A DNA stretch of 64,000 nt from contig OY821744.1 in assembly GCA_963682055.1 (NCBI GenBank), positions 34,448,967 to 34,512,966 of the forward strand, read 5' to 3'. Shown one piece after another: positions 45,173-57,841 of the stretch; position 1 is the first letter of the stretch, and the number at the start of each line of letters is the position of its first letter. The notes under the pieces were generated by a model that ran no database searches, was not told where the DNA came from, and was given only the letters and a program-made list of their open reading frames with translations. The stretch is from Primula veris (Eukaryota; Streptophyta; Magnoliopsida; Ericales; Primulaceae). Made by a program: the position numbers and the translations under genes.

Positions 45173-46132
45173 GATTTTTGTCTAAGTGAGAGTTTATGTT
45201 TTCGTATGTAAATTAAAATGTTGTTGTAAATTGTTATCTAGGTGTAGGCACACACGTTTCACTGGTTCTAATCACCATCAAGGCGGGAATTTCATTATTA
45301 CACTCATGGATGCGATCTCTGTTATTGCAACTCTCTCGTAATGATTTGACCTGAATTTTCTAAAGATATAACATTTAGTCAATATTTAAGAAGATAGCTA
45401 TCTTTACGACAATAATCTTCAATTGTAGCGCATCGTGGCAAGTTGTATTGCCACTTTTCTAGTGGTTAATTATATATAAAATAATTTAGATAACAAATTA
45501 AAATTAAAATAAAGGTAAGGGAATATCGTGTGAATTGACATAAAAGAGGGAAATGGATTGAAGTTTGAATATTTTATATGAGAGAGTTAGATAATCTAAA
45601 TCCATAATAGCTATTGAAAATTAAATAAAAACCATTTATGTAGGATAGAAAAAAAAATAAAGGTGCAAGTAGGAGTATGGCATAAAAAACATATGAAATA
45701 GTATTAAGATAGCATGAGGATCGAAAAAAGGATAACGAAAGCGAGAGAGGTGGAAACGACAAAGAATATGGAGAGTGAAAAAATAGGAGGAATCAAATAG
45801 ATTTGGCTGTAAGAATAGCATGTGGACTAATTAACGTCTCGATGTCCCCAACAGACTCCTAACACAATATGATGACCAACGCATCATAGGTTTTCATAAA
45901 TGCGAGACATTGACTTAGAGAAAGAAAAAACATCTCAACCGAATAATTGTCGAGTCGTACTATGTTCATTATTTGATAATTGAAGCATAATACACAACTA
46001 GTGATTTATGTAAGAGTTATGTGATTGCATAAGGTCGTTTCTTAGTCCTTAATAGTACAATGATTACTCCATTTTTTCATCAAAGAAGAACAATAACAAA
46101 AAGATATGATTTTTTCCGTTTTTTATACGGAT
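45173..46132. other. intergenic, no gene seen
   Basis: AT-rich sequence; ORFs here are low-complexity Phe/Leu/Ser strings. Confidence 0.5.
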
Positions 46133-46515
46133 TTTAATTTTCTAGAGTTTATAATGCACTCACATTCTTTAGATTTTCATATAACGGATGAAATTAAAAT
46201 AATACAATGGTCTACATTTATACGTGAGTTTTATAATTTTTTTTTATATAATTTTAATATATAAAATACAAATTATGATTTTATAAATTAAAAACTAATT
46301 TTACAACACAATAAAAACTCAAACAAAAATATAGAACCCTGGTTGAAATTACCCTAAATTTAAGTATTATTTAAAAATAGTAAAAAAAATCAATGATTTT
46401 AATATATTTTATTTTATATATTAAAATTATATAAAAATAAAATTACAAAACTCATGCATAAATTTAGACCATTAAATTGTTTTAATTTCATCCGTTACAT
46501 AAAACTCTAGACTAC
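46133..46515 (+). mobile_element. long-arm inverted repeat element, copy A
   Basis: TAACGGATGAAATTAAAAT and the following 80 bases at the left are mirrored by ATTTTAATTTCATCCGTTA-like sequence at the right, at 46415-46515. A related element lies at 48955-49250, whose left half reads like this element's left arm and whose right half matches this centre inverted. Confidence 0.6.
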
Positions 46516-46914
46516 CGTTTAAGTACTTGGTTAATCCTCAAAATTTTGGTTTAGATGTAAGTAGCAAGGAATACTATAATTAATCAAATCAAATAAGTAT
46601 GTATCACTGGTCAAAAGTTAGTATATGAGAAAAAGAATATAATGTGTAAAATTATTGTTTCTTTCTATCCCATTTTAACCACCACCGTTTGTTTCTTTCT
46701 TGCTTTGCTTTTTTGATAAAATAAAGTTATTTACTTAGTAAACTAAAAGTGGGTACATAGCTAAAGCCAAACTTTGCTTGGGACCAAGTCCATGGGTTCA
46801 CACTTTAGCACATTTTGTCATTATGCTAGTTTATTAAATGCAAACCTTTTAAACATAATTTAGAAATTATTATATCACTCTCCAAATTAAATAAATGAAA
46901 TAATCAGTCAAAAA

Positions 46915-47029
46915 ACTTATCCGTTGATGTGACGGGTTAAGTGTATCAATCATTTTTATTTCGATGTTGAAATCATATTTTCATTTAATTCATAATTGGT
47001 CTACCTAGTGTGTCAAGTCAGCGGATAAG
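46915..47029. mobile_element. second MITE with CTTATCCGYTGA ends
   Basis: ACTTATCCGTTGATGTGACG at the left is mirrored by TGTCAAGTCAGCGGATAAG at the right. The spacing and middle match the element at 32310-32427. Confidence 0.6.
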
Positions 47030-47279
47030 ATTTTTGGGTAAGGTTTTTAGATGGATATAACAGTACTGTCTAAATTATTAGTTTCGTCGTGCCGAACATC
47101 AAAATATCAGGACAATAGCCGATTTTTTTAAAATGAAAATGAATAATTATTATGAAACGATTACATTCAAATATAAGACAATCCAATAACAAAGTTTGGT
47201 CGTTAGTTCTTTCCTATATGAAAATCTCTAGTTAATGCATCAGTATTTGTAAGTTTTATTGAAACTGCAATAATTATGT

Positions 47280-47425
47280 CTAAAAGTGACAGCAATTGCA
47301 ACGAGTTATTCATTGATAAATTTTTGTGATGTTTTTGTATTGCGATGGATTTGTGACTGTTTTTTAAATTTATGACAGTTTTACGACAGACTTTACCGTC
47401 AAAAAATCAACTTCATTTTGTAGTT
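47280..47425 (+). mobile_element. diverged CACTA-family fragment
   Basis: The words AACGAGTTATTCATTGAT, GCGATGGATTTGTGACTG and TTCATTTTGTAGTTT follow the order of the element at 32681-32873, but with many changes and no clear 5' end. Confidence 0.45.
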
Positions 47426-48003
47426 TAAGTTTCAAAATTATTTATAATATTATTAACACAATACTCCTAGAAATTTGATACAAAAGTAACACTTGATTTT
47501 TCACAAACACTAATATACTCCATAATACTGGCACTACTTTAGTACGTAAATTAGTTGATTTTAAATAAGGCCAGTAAATAAATATAGCATAAAATAAAGA
47601 TAGACTAAAATATGAAAAATAAATAATAAAATAGTATAGTAGTAATTAACCATTATAGCAAACAATTTTATAATACCACGCAATGACATAGTCCATGACA
47701 TGTTTTATTATTTTATCATATGTACGAGTTTGTGGATAAAAAATTGTTAAAAGTTAAAAAAAAAAATTAGATTTCTGTAAATAGCAAACATTGATCTATC
47801 CAAAACCGTACCATAACATAAACAGTTACTAAAAAATGAAAGAAAAAATGAAAAAAGTGAAAGGACATAATACAAATATTTTTTTTCTAAAAAAAAATAA
47901 AGTAAAATATTTTACCAGCGTGCATACGACGCCAAGGCACGTGACGACAAAAAATGAACTCTTTTTGCCTAAACACTTGCATTAATATTTACCATAATAC
48001 CAT

Positions 48004-48188
48004 TAAAAAAAATATATCTAAATAGCGACGGGATTAGTGACGGTATTTTTTGTTACGAGCTTATTAGAGACGGTTTTTGTGACGGATTTGTGACAGTTTA
48101 ATTAATTTGCGACAGTGATAATTTTTTAAATTAGTGACAGACTTATGACAGTTTTTGACTCTTATTAAATAAAACATTATTTTGAAGC
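48004..48188 (+). mobile_element. CACTA-family copy with eroded ends
   Basis: GACGGGATTAGTGACGGTAT through GACGGATTTGTGACAG to AAACATTATTTTGAAGCG closely follows the element at 32681-32873. The CACTA termini themselves are lost. Confidence 0.65.
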
Positions 48189-48388
48189 GTAAATGATTAA
48201 ATTGCCATAAAACATGACACGTGTTTTGTCACCTAGCTAAAGCGCGTGACGGCATGTTTTTATCTAGACTTTATCTGAATAAATTAAGAGACTATCTTCT
48301 GCTACAAAAATATAATGATTTTTTTTTTTTTACATTTTTTACTTTAATGTGATATCAAGTACTGTCTTTTTATTGACATTAATTTAAT

Positions 48389-48912
48389 GAGGTTGGATTT
48401 TTATACTACACTTTTTCTGAAAAAACGCACAAACCGTACATTTAATTTACGGTTTACAGAAATTACATGCAAACCGTACATTTAATGTACGGTTTGTATG
48501 TAATTTTTTTTTTTTTTTTTTTTTTTTTTTTGTAATTTCAATTTGTAAAATAGGAAAAAATATATAAAATATGCAAATCGATAATTCACTTAGCTATATA
48601 TAATTGTTTGTTGTTTGTTTATATTAATTATAGAAATTATAATAATTGTTGATATTTGTCCCATTTTTTGCAACTGTTCGGAAAGGAAGCAACTGTTCGG
48701 AAATGAAGCAAGCAACTGTTCGGAAAGGAAGCAAGCAACTGTTCGGAAACGAAGCAAGCAACTGTTCAGAAAGGAAGCAAATGTACGGTTTGCATGTATT
48801 TTTGCAAACCGTACATTAAATGTACGGTTTGCATGTAATTTCTGTAAACCGTAAATTAAATGTACGGTTTGTGCGTTTTTTCAGAAAAAGTGTAGTATAA
48901 AAATCCAACCTC
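48389..48912. mobile_element. young 524-bp Mutator-like MITE with 108-bp identical arms
   Basis: The arms 48389-48496 and 48805-48912 are identical inverted copies that begin GAGGTTGGATTTTTATACTA. They are flanked by the 9-bp direct repeat TAATTTAAT (48380-48388 and 48913-48921). Each arm contains smaller palindromes, AAACCGTACATTTAATGTAC and so on. The centre has a long T-run (about 48507-48530) and a minisatellite. There is no transposase. Perfect arms and target repeats mean a recent insertion. Confidence 0.92.
48671..48780. repeat. about 22-bp minisatellite inside the Mutator-like element
   Basis: CAACTGTTCGGAAAGGAAGC and close variants occur five times, with spacing 19-23. The ORF that crosses it has no independent support. 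Confidence 0.88.
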
Positions 48913-48954
48913 TAATTTAATTTAGCTTTTAATCCCTGCTAACATTAGAGCTAT

Positions 48955-49250
48955 ATATGAATTCAAATTTTTTAGAGTTTATAGTACACTCATATATTTT
49001 AGAATTTAATAACGAATGAAATTAAAATGATCTAATTGTCTAGATTTATGCGTGAATTTTGTAATTTTATTTTTATATAATTTTAATATATAAAATAAGA
49101 TATATTGAAATCATTAATTTTTTTACTATTTTTAAATAATACTTAAATTTAAGTTAGTGTCAACTAGGGTTCTATAATTTTGTGTTGTAAAGTTAGTTTT
49201 TAATTTATAAAATTATAATTTGTATAATATATATTAAAATTATATTAATT
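48955..49250 (-). mobile_element. long-arm inverted repeat element, copy B
   Basis: It shares TTTAGAGTTTATA, AATGAAATTAAAAT and TATAATTTTAATATATAAAA with the element at 46133-46515, and the segment with AGGGTTCTATA is the inverse of the centre there. Ends were not resolved. Confidence 0.5.
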
Positions 49251-51792
49251 TGTCATGTATGTATTTTTTTCAGCCCCGTATGTCTAAAAATCATATTACT
49301 TTTAGTATTTAGAAAATAGAGTTATTATATACACGTGATCTTGTTAGATTGTGTAACAATTAGTCCGGATACTAATAATTCAATCCTATTGCGAATGAAA
49401 TTAAAATCACATTCGGATTACACTAAATCAAATACCAAACGTGCATAATACTACAATGCACGAATTTCGTATTATTTGTAATCCGTAGACTTTATATATC
49501 ACAAAATGTATAGTCGAACATATATTTACATGGTCAATCTGCCTACTAATCTAATCTCGGCCTTCGAACTCCCGATAATAATGTGCATGACACACAAGAT
49601 TATAGATTGACTGATGATATATGCAGACACTGTTTTACATAGACCGATTGTAATCCGTTAAATCAATATATATTAAAAAGATCGATAACTCATAACTCAT
49701 ATAACAATTGTATGCATAAGTCTATATAAAATAAAATAGGATGGGGATAATTATATTGGATTTAGGGTGGGGTGGATTTTGTCATATATATATATAATAC
49801 GGTGCATTTATAACCGGCGCCACTGTACACGTGTCGTGCATACATCTCGTGATACTCTTTTATACGGTGAATTTTGTGCTATAGTATTACAAAAAGTGGG
49901 TCCAAAATAATCACCACGCATTATAATTCGACACGTATCCTATGTTGTGGGTCCTTTTTATAGGTAACCCCAATTGTCATAATGGTCAAATTTTATACGA
50001 TACGTGCCGTATGTGTCCAACCTGACTTTTTTTATTTAATTTTTTTGGAGTAAATAAAATTTGAAAAAAATGATCAAACCTGACTGAAGAGATCTTTATT
50101 CTGGATGTTGTAGAAGGTATAGAAAGTGTGTGTTGTCGATTTCTTATTGGTGTGAAAGAGTAATCACATCATCATAAGAAAATTAATTTTATTTTTTTTA
50201 CTATAGGAGTAATAGTACTACTATGTGCTATTCGTATTTGTTGTTTCTTTTGAGTGTTGGCATACAAATGATGCCACAACTGGTTGGTTACTTGATGTAA
50301 TTTAATATCGTAAATGAACCGAAACGAACATGATTTTTTTTTTTAACGTGTTTATTAACTGAAACACTTATTCATGTTCAGTTTAGAGCAAACATATCAG
50401 TTTTCTTACAATTTTCCTCATATTTAAGGTAATTAACATCACTTTTATATTTTTAGGGTAACAGTTTAACTTTATACATTTTTCAGTTTTTCTATCAAAT
50501 TTATTATTATAACTAAATATTAATTACTATATTTTAATATAATTCTATCAATTTTTTTCAACCCAAATTAATTTATTAGAACAAACACATTAAATAACTT
50601 ACAATTTTTCTCGTATTTAAATTAAAAAGTACACTTTTACAACTTATAATAAAACGTTTTGTTTTATACAAATTATCAATTTTTTTTAATAAATTTTTTT
50701 ATCACAATTATACAACTCATATTTTTGTTATTTTATTAATTTATATATGAAAATTACAAATAAATGAGAGAGAATAAGAGAAAATTAAGAGAGTGAAATT
50801 ATTATTTTAATTATAAGAGAATATATTGATCACTTATATTTGAGAGATATTTGAGTTCATGTATATTTAAGGTAAGAAATAAGAAAACAGATGCGTATAC
50901 AATTTTAGAATAATCTCCTCATATTTAAGGTAAATCGGTGATATAAGTGAACTGATGTGGGTGCTCTTATGTTCATTTAAATACGAACGAACATTTGACA
51001 AACATGAACCGAACATTTGACAAGTCGAACACAAGTTTTTCGTGAACGTCTATTTTCATTAATTCGAAATATTTAATAATTAAAAATAGTTTTTTTTTTT
51101 TAGAATATATTATAATTTTATCATTTAGTATTATAGTGTTTACTATAATAAAGTTGTTTACAAATAAATAAAACGTTAGTTAATTAATTTATTCGATATC
51201 ATAACACATTTTCTTAGTTTTAAATTTATATATTCTAAAAATGTATAAATTATTTTTTACATACATATAATTAATTAGTTTGACAAGTCGAACACTTGAC
51301 AATAAAATCGGTGACTGTATTTATAATATAATGACATAAATTACTTTAATAAGCTTAAAATAATACAAATATATCATTATTAATATTATTGTAGTATAAA
51401 TAAGTTTACTAATTTGTAGTGATATTACATCATTAATAGATTTAGTTTTTTGATTTTATCAAAATTTATATATAGTTACACGAACATAGAGTGTCATTAT
51501 CCGAGAAACGGAGAGTGAGAACGGAATACAATTTGAAAGCGGTATTAACATAAAATTAGGCATAAAAACTCTTAAGCTATGAGACATGAGTAGAAGACTT
51601 GATTTATTCAACATATTTATTAAATTTAATTTTTGCTTTTTACCTTGAATGCAGACGTGTATTATAATTGATTAAGTGACTAAGTTAGCCGTACACACTT
51701 AATAAAACGACTAATTCTTCAATAGGTTACATCAAAATACGTAGAGAATTGGTATAGGTGTATGGTTCATTGCTTCTTCAATATAAGACAAC
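49251..51792. other. AT-rich intergenic, no gene seen
   Basis: Very AT-rich with many short homopolymers. No ORF or transposon border was recognised. Confidence 0.5.
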
Positions 51793-52331
51793 CAGTGACG
51801 GAATTATAATTCAACACGCTATAAAAAATTGAAAAATTTCGAAGTTTAAAACTTTGCTGACGTATCCATTGATCTAAAAATTTAAAACGTTGAATTTTTT
51901 TTTGTTAGTACCAATAATAATTAACGGTATAAAAAACTAAAAAAAAATTATAGCTTAAAACTTAGGTGATTTGTCCATTGATCTAAAAATTTCAAATGAT
52001 ATAGACAAATTGGCTACAAATACGAATTTATTAGTTTAAACTTTGTTGTAATATGATTATGAAACTACACAAAAACATTTATTTATAAAACCTCGTAATA
52101 GTACCTCGTAATAAAACGAAGAGTAAAAAATAGTCACAATATTCGAACAAGCTAGGGACCTTGTACCACAAAAATTTTATGTTAACCATTTGAACTAATT
52201 TAATATTTATTCATTTAGGGGCTATTAATGTATAAAATATTAAATCTTCGAATTTTTCTATATAAAAAAATTTGTTTCTAAATTTTTTAGAGTGAGGGGA
52301 ACATCTCCTTACCATCGTTGTTCCACCCCTG
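51793..52331. mobile_element. possible hAT-like remnant
   Basis: CAGTGACGGAATTATA at the left resembles the inverse of CGTTGTTCCACCCCTG at the right (CAGGGGTGGAACAACG). Inside, a block with CCATTGATCTAAAAATTT is duplicated. Flanking bases do not form a clear 8-bp repeat. Confidence 0.35.
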
Positions 52332-52384
52332 AATATGTAATTGGTTTAGTTAACGCATGTAGTAATCAAGGGGATTCTACCATA

Positions 52385-52600
52385 AAATCCGAAAAAAATA
52401 GAACCGAACCGATAAAAAAATCGAAAAGGATCGAAACCGGAAAAGACTAAAAAAACGAAAAAAACCGAAGCTGGACCAAAAAAACCGGTCTGGTTCGGTC
52501 TAAAAAATAAAAAGAGCGAAACCGAAAAAAACAAACCGAAAAATATGTTCGATTTCGGTTTTAGTTTTGCTAAAAACCGAACAGAATACATCCTATATGT
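52385..52600. mobile_element. CGGTTT-rich repeat, minus orientation
   Basis: Packed with AACCGAAAAA words and ending near ACATCCTA, this looks like the family at 40462-40764 and 57665-57841. ORFs across it are artefacts. Confidence 0.45.
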
Positions 52601-54264
52601 AGCAGTGAGATGTTGAAAAAATGTCCATAATTTGTGCAGTGCACGTAACATGGAAAGTAAAATAAAACAAAATATTAAGCACGCCAAGTGGTTATGCGTT
52701 TGAACCCCTATTTAGTTGTCGTATATGGATGTGTCCTATCATGTGCCACACACACATATTTTTCTAAACCTAATTTATTGTTCTTAATTTTCAACCTCAT
52801 TTACCAACTTTCCCTCTCAACATTTTTGTCCTTTCTATACAATTCATTAATGTGTTTATATTATCTGTGTTTTTTTTAAAGGGTTAGGGATGAGACTTAG
52901 TCGAGTCGAGCCCAGCTATGTTCAAATCTGTTTTTTTATTAATCGTCTTAAAACCTTGTTCAGACTAGACTCGTTAATATTTAGATGAGTTCGAGGCGGA
53001 CTTTTCTAGAATGTATTATCATAAGCACCCTTATCATATTCGAGTTCTAGTGAGGGAATTACTTTTAGTAGCATTCGAAACTTATGATTGTTAATTAGCA
53101 ATCGATAAGATTATGATCGATACAACAAAATTGGTTAAGTACATCGCTTTTGTTACGATTCATTGTTGCATGTAGATTAATTATGGAGGTATATTTTGTG
53201 TAAAACAGGAGTAAAGATATATTGAGCACTTAATTAGAACAAATTGTTACACATTGCATGGGAAAAAAAATCGTTTTGTCTTTAAATTATCTTTGTATCA
53301 TTAAAAATCTATTGCAATCTTCATTTTATGTAAGGCATATCCTGGATATGAGTCTAAAAGTATTGTAAGTGTAACATTAAGTTGATTTCTATTGGAATAA
53401 AACATTAAATTGATTTTTTCTTTAAAACATATATAGTAGTACTTTCAAATATAATTACTTTTATATAACTATTGCATTTCAATTTGTCCTTTCCCTACCA
53501 GCCATCATCATCTATATTGCCTTTTTGTGTTTACTTTTTTCTACCTAATTCATTGTCGATTATCAATAGTTTGAGTAAGCCTTGGGTTACTTTGATGTGC
53601 TATTTTCTTAACCAAACTTCACCCAATTCAATTAAAAAGAAAAATGAATAGTATTATTCGATCTATATATTCTCAACACAGTACACAAGATTTTGGCATC
53701 TTGACATAAACTAATTATGATAAACTCTTTATATGTAATTTAATTTAAGTTGGTTGAATCTTTCCATACAAAGACAAACCGAAACTTACATAACTGTTAA
53801 AATTGCCGATAAATAAAACATAAATTAATTAACATGATGCCAACAAGAGCTAATTATTATCAAATATCTTGTTAGTCAAAAGTACCCAACCGAATTTCAG
53901 GATTTCAGGTTCTTAATTATACTTTAGTTATGAGGTTAAATTAAAAAAAAAATCTCAATTATTCTCTTAGAAAGTTTATGGTACATATTCGGTTTTGTTT
54001 TTCTCTTGATGGGTTGATTATATGTCGCTTGCGTTGGCAGAGAATCAATCACTTGTTTAATATTATCAAAAAGTGATGTACCATATTTAAATTTGAATTC
54101 ATATTTTAAAGGCAAATTTTGTCTATTAATTAAATTTAACACTATTTGGTCAAATAACGAACAAAATTTCAAACACCTCAACTACTCTACTATGTTCTTT
54201 GCCTTTTAATTTTGAATACTAGTCTTGTCTGTAATACTCTAGCGAAATTTTGTACGGTTAATAA
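52601..54264. other. intergenic, no gene seen
   Basis: AT-rich sequence; short ORFs at 52688-52879 and 53936-54181 lack any domain. Confidence 0.5.
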
Positions 54265-54420
54265 CTTGTATTAGAATTGTCGGAATGAAAATTTTTAAAA
54301 GTTGATCATATAGTTTAAATATTAAATTTTATGATTAGATTTTAAAAAAAAATTATTTCAATAACTTTGATACAAGTTATATATAAACCGGTTAAAATTG
54401 CATATAGTTTCGTAGTGAAC
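54265..54420. mobile_element. uninterrupted copy of the MITE split at 32590-32940
   Basis: ACTTGTATTAGAATTGTCGG is mirrored by ACTTTGATACAAGT, around AAAAGTTGATCATATAGTTT. The copy shows the empty site (GATACAAGTTATATATAAAC) that the CACTA element occupies elsewhere. Confidence 0.6.
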
Positions 54421-56193
54421 AATTAAATAAAACGGAGATAATAACAATATTACTTCTTAAAAAAACAATCTTGAACACACATGTTGGTGTCGACTGATGG
54501 AGATAATTATAATCCGCCTAATTAATTCCACGTATTGTAATGCCTTATTGAATTCTTTTAAAAAATAAATTAAAGTTAGTTGATAGGATTATTCACCGCA
54601 TGCACCTACACCTTCCACTGTATTAACTTATAGTTTAACATATATATTTGGTAATTATATAGTGTTGGAGACAAATTAAGGCTTGCAAATTGTATTTTAG
54701 CTTTTCAAATGTACTAATAATAATAAAAACGCCTCCGGAAACATATTACTTGAGACGAAATCGGTTTTCATCATAATCTTAGCTGTTGAAACATTGGAGG
54801 GTAAAATGATTTGAGGCTATTTTCGGAGACACATCACCCGTTGGATGAAAATCAAGGGTCATGATCCACGACTTCAGCTGTTGAAGTTGAATCAAACTTC
54901 GGCAACGATCCGAAAAAAACGAAGCTAAGGAGTTACATAGATTAATTCATTAATTAATGCCTGTAATCAATAATGAATATACAGTACTGGTGCTAAATTT
55001 CATGATCCTATTTCCTAACCTATCAAAAAATAAAATAAAAAATACTACTATAAGAGCCAAGGTTGATCAGTCCTTCCTCAGACATGCCGGACTGCCAGTC
55101 TGACGAGCGTGGTAGCTGAAGAATCGTAAAATCCGACATTTACGCTCAAGTGGAAGTACAAATTCTCGATACCAACTTATTAATCCATGTTTTTGGTAAA
55201 AGCTCGAAAACAACCCCAAACTCCGTCCGTAGGTCCGTAACACATCATTCCGTTGATAAATTCAAAGAACAACCCGAAAGATCGCATCAAGAATACTTTC
55301 AAAAACTCATACGATCGAGTCACATATAGGAAGACAATGTGCCCCCGTTCACACTCAAAATTCTAGCTTAGATTACACCATCTGAATAGTCATCAAGTCA
55401 TGCACGTTTTTTTTTGTTGATAATATAGTCATGCACGTTTTATTTTTTTTTCTGATATGAGATATTTATTTCCATAATATTTTTAAGATGAAATTTTCGT
55501 AGGTTTAAAATTTTTCAAGAGAGTTGAATTTTATGTAACGACTTATTTAGTAATGAAAGGTCATGTAGATGAATTCCACAACTAAGGCTAATAAAACAAA
55601 ACAGTAAGTAATATTTTATTATAATTTGTAATGAAGAATGATGAAATTTTCCATGATAACGATGCTAATGACGATCTACATGACGAAAATAAGATAAGGA
55701 CCATACAATAATACAAAATATGAGATGTGAAAGTTTCTCACGATCCCTTGTGGGGGAGCAAGGAATTATTCAATAAATAGGGAGCAAAATCATATCATAA
55801 TCATAATCATTTTCTTTTCTTTATTATATTTTTATCATATTTTAGTAAAAAAAAAAATGTTTTGAGTGATAATGATGTACCATGTTTGTTTTGAACAGTT
55901 TATAGAGTGGTATGTTACATTGTATATGCTTAACCTCAAAATAAATGCAAGTATTGTCCTCAAACATTAGAAAATATATTGCTAATATATTTTTAAAAAA
56001 ATGATACTTTACATGCCAAAACAGCCTCTTAAATCGTTTTCATATACTTTGCGTATTTAAATGGAAAACTCACGTGAAAATGGAAAAATGTAGGGGAGAT
56101 CGATGGACAAAACTTAGGTCATAGCTCATACTCCACTGGTTTCAAATTATTGGATTTATACGAAACTATGTGCAATTTTGACTGACAGATAAA
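54421..56193. other. unassigned block with less AT-rich sequence at 54720-55400
   Basis: The part from 54720 to 55400 is richer in G and C than its surroundings, and its CG words look unlike the flanking spacer, but stops break all frames. It could be a decayed transposon or gene fragment. I recognise no domain. The remainder is AT-rich. Confidence 0.35.
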
Positions 56194-56617
56194 CAGGGAT
56201 GGACCCAGAGGTGGCTCCCGACAGCGATTTTTTTTATTTTATATGTGTAATTTAAAGTTTTCTAAGATATATAAATTGATGGTCACCCTAATTAAATAAA
56301 ATAGTTGTTGATGTAGTGATAAAATTGGAAGATTAGAAGTTCAAATCATGTTAATTGTTTTTTTTCTAAAAATTTATGTTTTTATCTTGAAATTACCAAA
56401 TTTCGTAAATTACCATTCTATTTTTCCAAACACAGATTACTAAAAAATATATTTTATTGTTTAATACCATTTGTCTTAACTTCATATTTATTTTATGTTA
56501 TGTTAAACATAGAAAAAATTCTTTATTTTTGTATTAAATCTTACTTATTTTATCCTCTATTCAACATATTTTTTACACTACAGCCCATTTCAAAAAATCA
56601 TCCTGGTCCCGCCCCTG
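56194..56617. mobile_element. hAT-like non-autonomous element, 424 bp
   Basis: CAGGGATGGACCCAG at the left pairs with the inverse of CCTGGTCCCGCCCCTG at the right, matching common plant hAT ends (CAGGGGCGGACC). Flanks CAGATAAA and CAAATAAC agree at six of eight bases, as an aged 8-bp target duplication would. Confidence 0.6.
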
Positions 56618-57150
56618 CAAATAACTCATATCTAAGTTGTTGAAATAGAATTTTTTTTAAGTTAATCATATAATTCAAATGTTAAACTATATAAACAAAT
56701 TTTAAAAATTTATATTTTAACAATTTAATCACCATGTATTTACCGATCAAAGTTACGCGTAGATATATAGAAATCCAATATTTTGAAACGGACGAAGCAA
56801 GTCATAAACTTTATTAGGCTCAAACTGAGAGTCTAGTTCTTTAGTGGCCATAATTTTTTTTCTACTTGTTTTGTTTTAATTTGGAGAATTGTTTTACCAA
56901 GTTAGACAAGATACAATACTTGTAATAGATCTTGTATTTGTTTTATTGCTTCCTCCTTAATCTTTATTATCTTTAATAAGTTTTAGCTGCTTCTACTATT
57001 ATTTTTAATTTTGTTAATTCCATAACTAGCATTTCAAAACCATATTGCTAATACATGCCTGAATATAGAGTTAGAGAAATTCTAGTTCAAATGCCTTGGA
57101 ATTTACAATCTTGGGTCTTAGCAATCACAGTCAGAGAATTACATACGAAA

Positions 57151-57330
57151 CCACGGGAGGAGCTAAGTGAGGGTTGGCAGGGGCAGCAGCCCCCACACAC
57201 ACCATATTTTTTTTAAAACGATTTTTTATAGTGTAACGTTCATTTTTTTAACGAAAAATAGCGATTTAGTTTCTCATATTAATTTTTTAAAATCGACCCC
57301 CAATATGTGATCCTGCCTCGGCCACTATAC
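57151..57330. mobile_element. possible hAT-like remnant with GGGGCAGCAGCCCCC
   Basis: ACGGGAGGAGCTAAGTG at the left loosely mirrors CCTGCCTCGGCCACTATAC at the right. The short GC-rich palindrome stands out in AT-rich DNA. The borders are uncertain. Confidence 0.35.
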
Positions 57331-57664
57331 GGAACAATTCGTGATGTGCCCTAATCTATAAAAATATATACTAACACATAAATATAACTAATTAACTGAA
57401 TCTTGAGCATCTTCTCTAATAAACATAATCTGGAATCTTAGCAGATTAAGCCTACTGTTTTCATCATTGTCATGTAGTCGGGATTGTTTAAGGAATTATA
57501 CATAATGAAGTGTAAACAGTGAATTTAAATGGACATTTCTCGATTCAATTCTCTACCCTTATTTTACTTTGTTGTCATAAATTAGAACAGTATACCAGAA
57601 GAGGCTAAATAGTATGTTTTTTTTCTCAATACGTATCATTTTTCTATCATTACTTGTAAACTCT

Positions 57665-57841
57665 AAAATTTGATATAAAAACGAAACCGAACCGAACCAA
57701 CCGAATAGTTTGGTATACTGAAAGTTCGGTATACCGAATTTTTTGGTTCGGTAATAGTATAAAAATTATTAAAACAAACTAGTTTGGTATGGTATCGGTA
57801 TGTAGTCAAAAAGTTCGGTACCGAACCGATGCTACCCCTAG
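57665..57841. mobile_element. CGGTAC/CGGTTT-rich hAT-like end
   Basis: ACCGAACCGA words lead to GATGCTACCCCTAG, the inverse of a TAGGGGTAGC hAT terminus. The other end is not clear. Confidence 0.45.

Noticed and set aside
48615..48854. 79-codon open frame with CSERKQ repeats
   Set aside because: It only reads through the 22-bp minisatellite and an inverted arm of the Mutator-like element.
52346..52687. 113-codon Phe-rich open frame on the minus strand
   Set aside because: It arises from AACCGAAA repeats; composition is unlike a protein.
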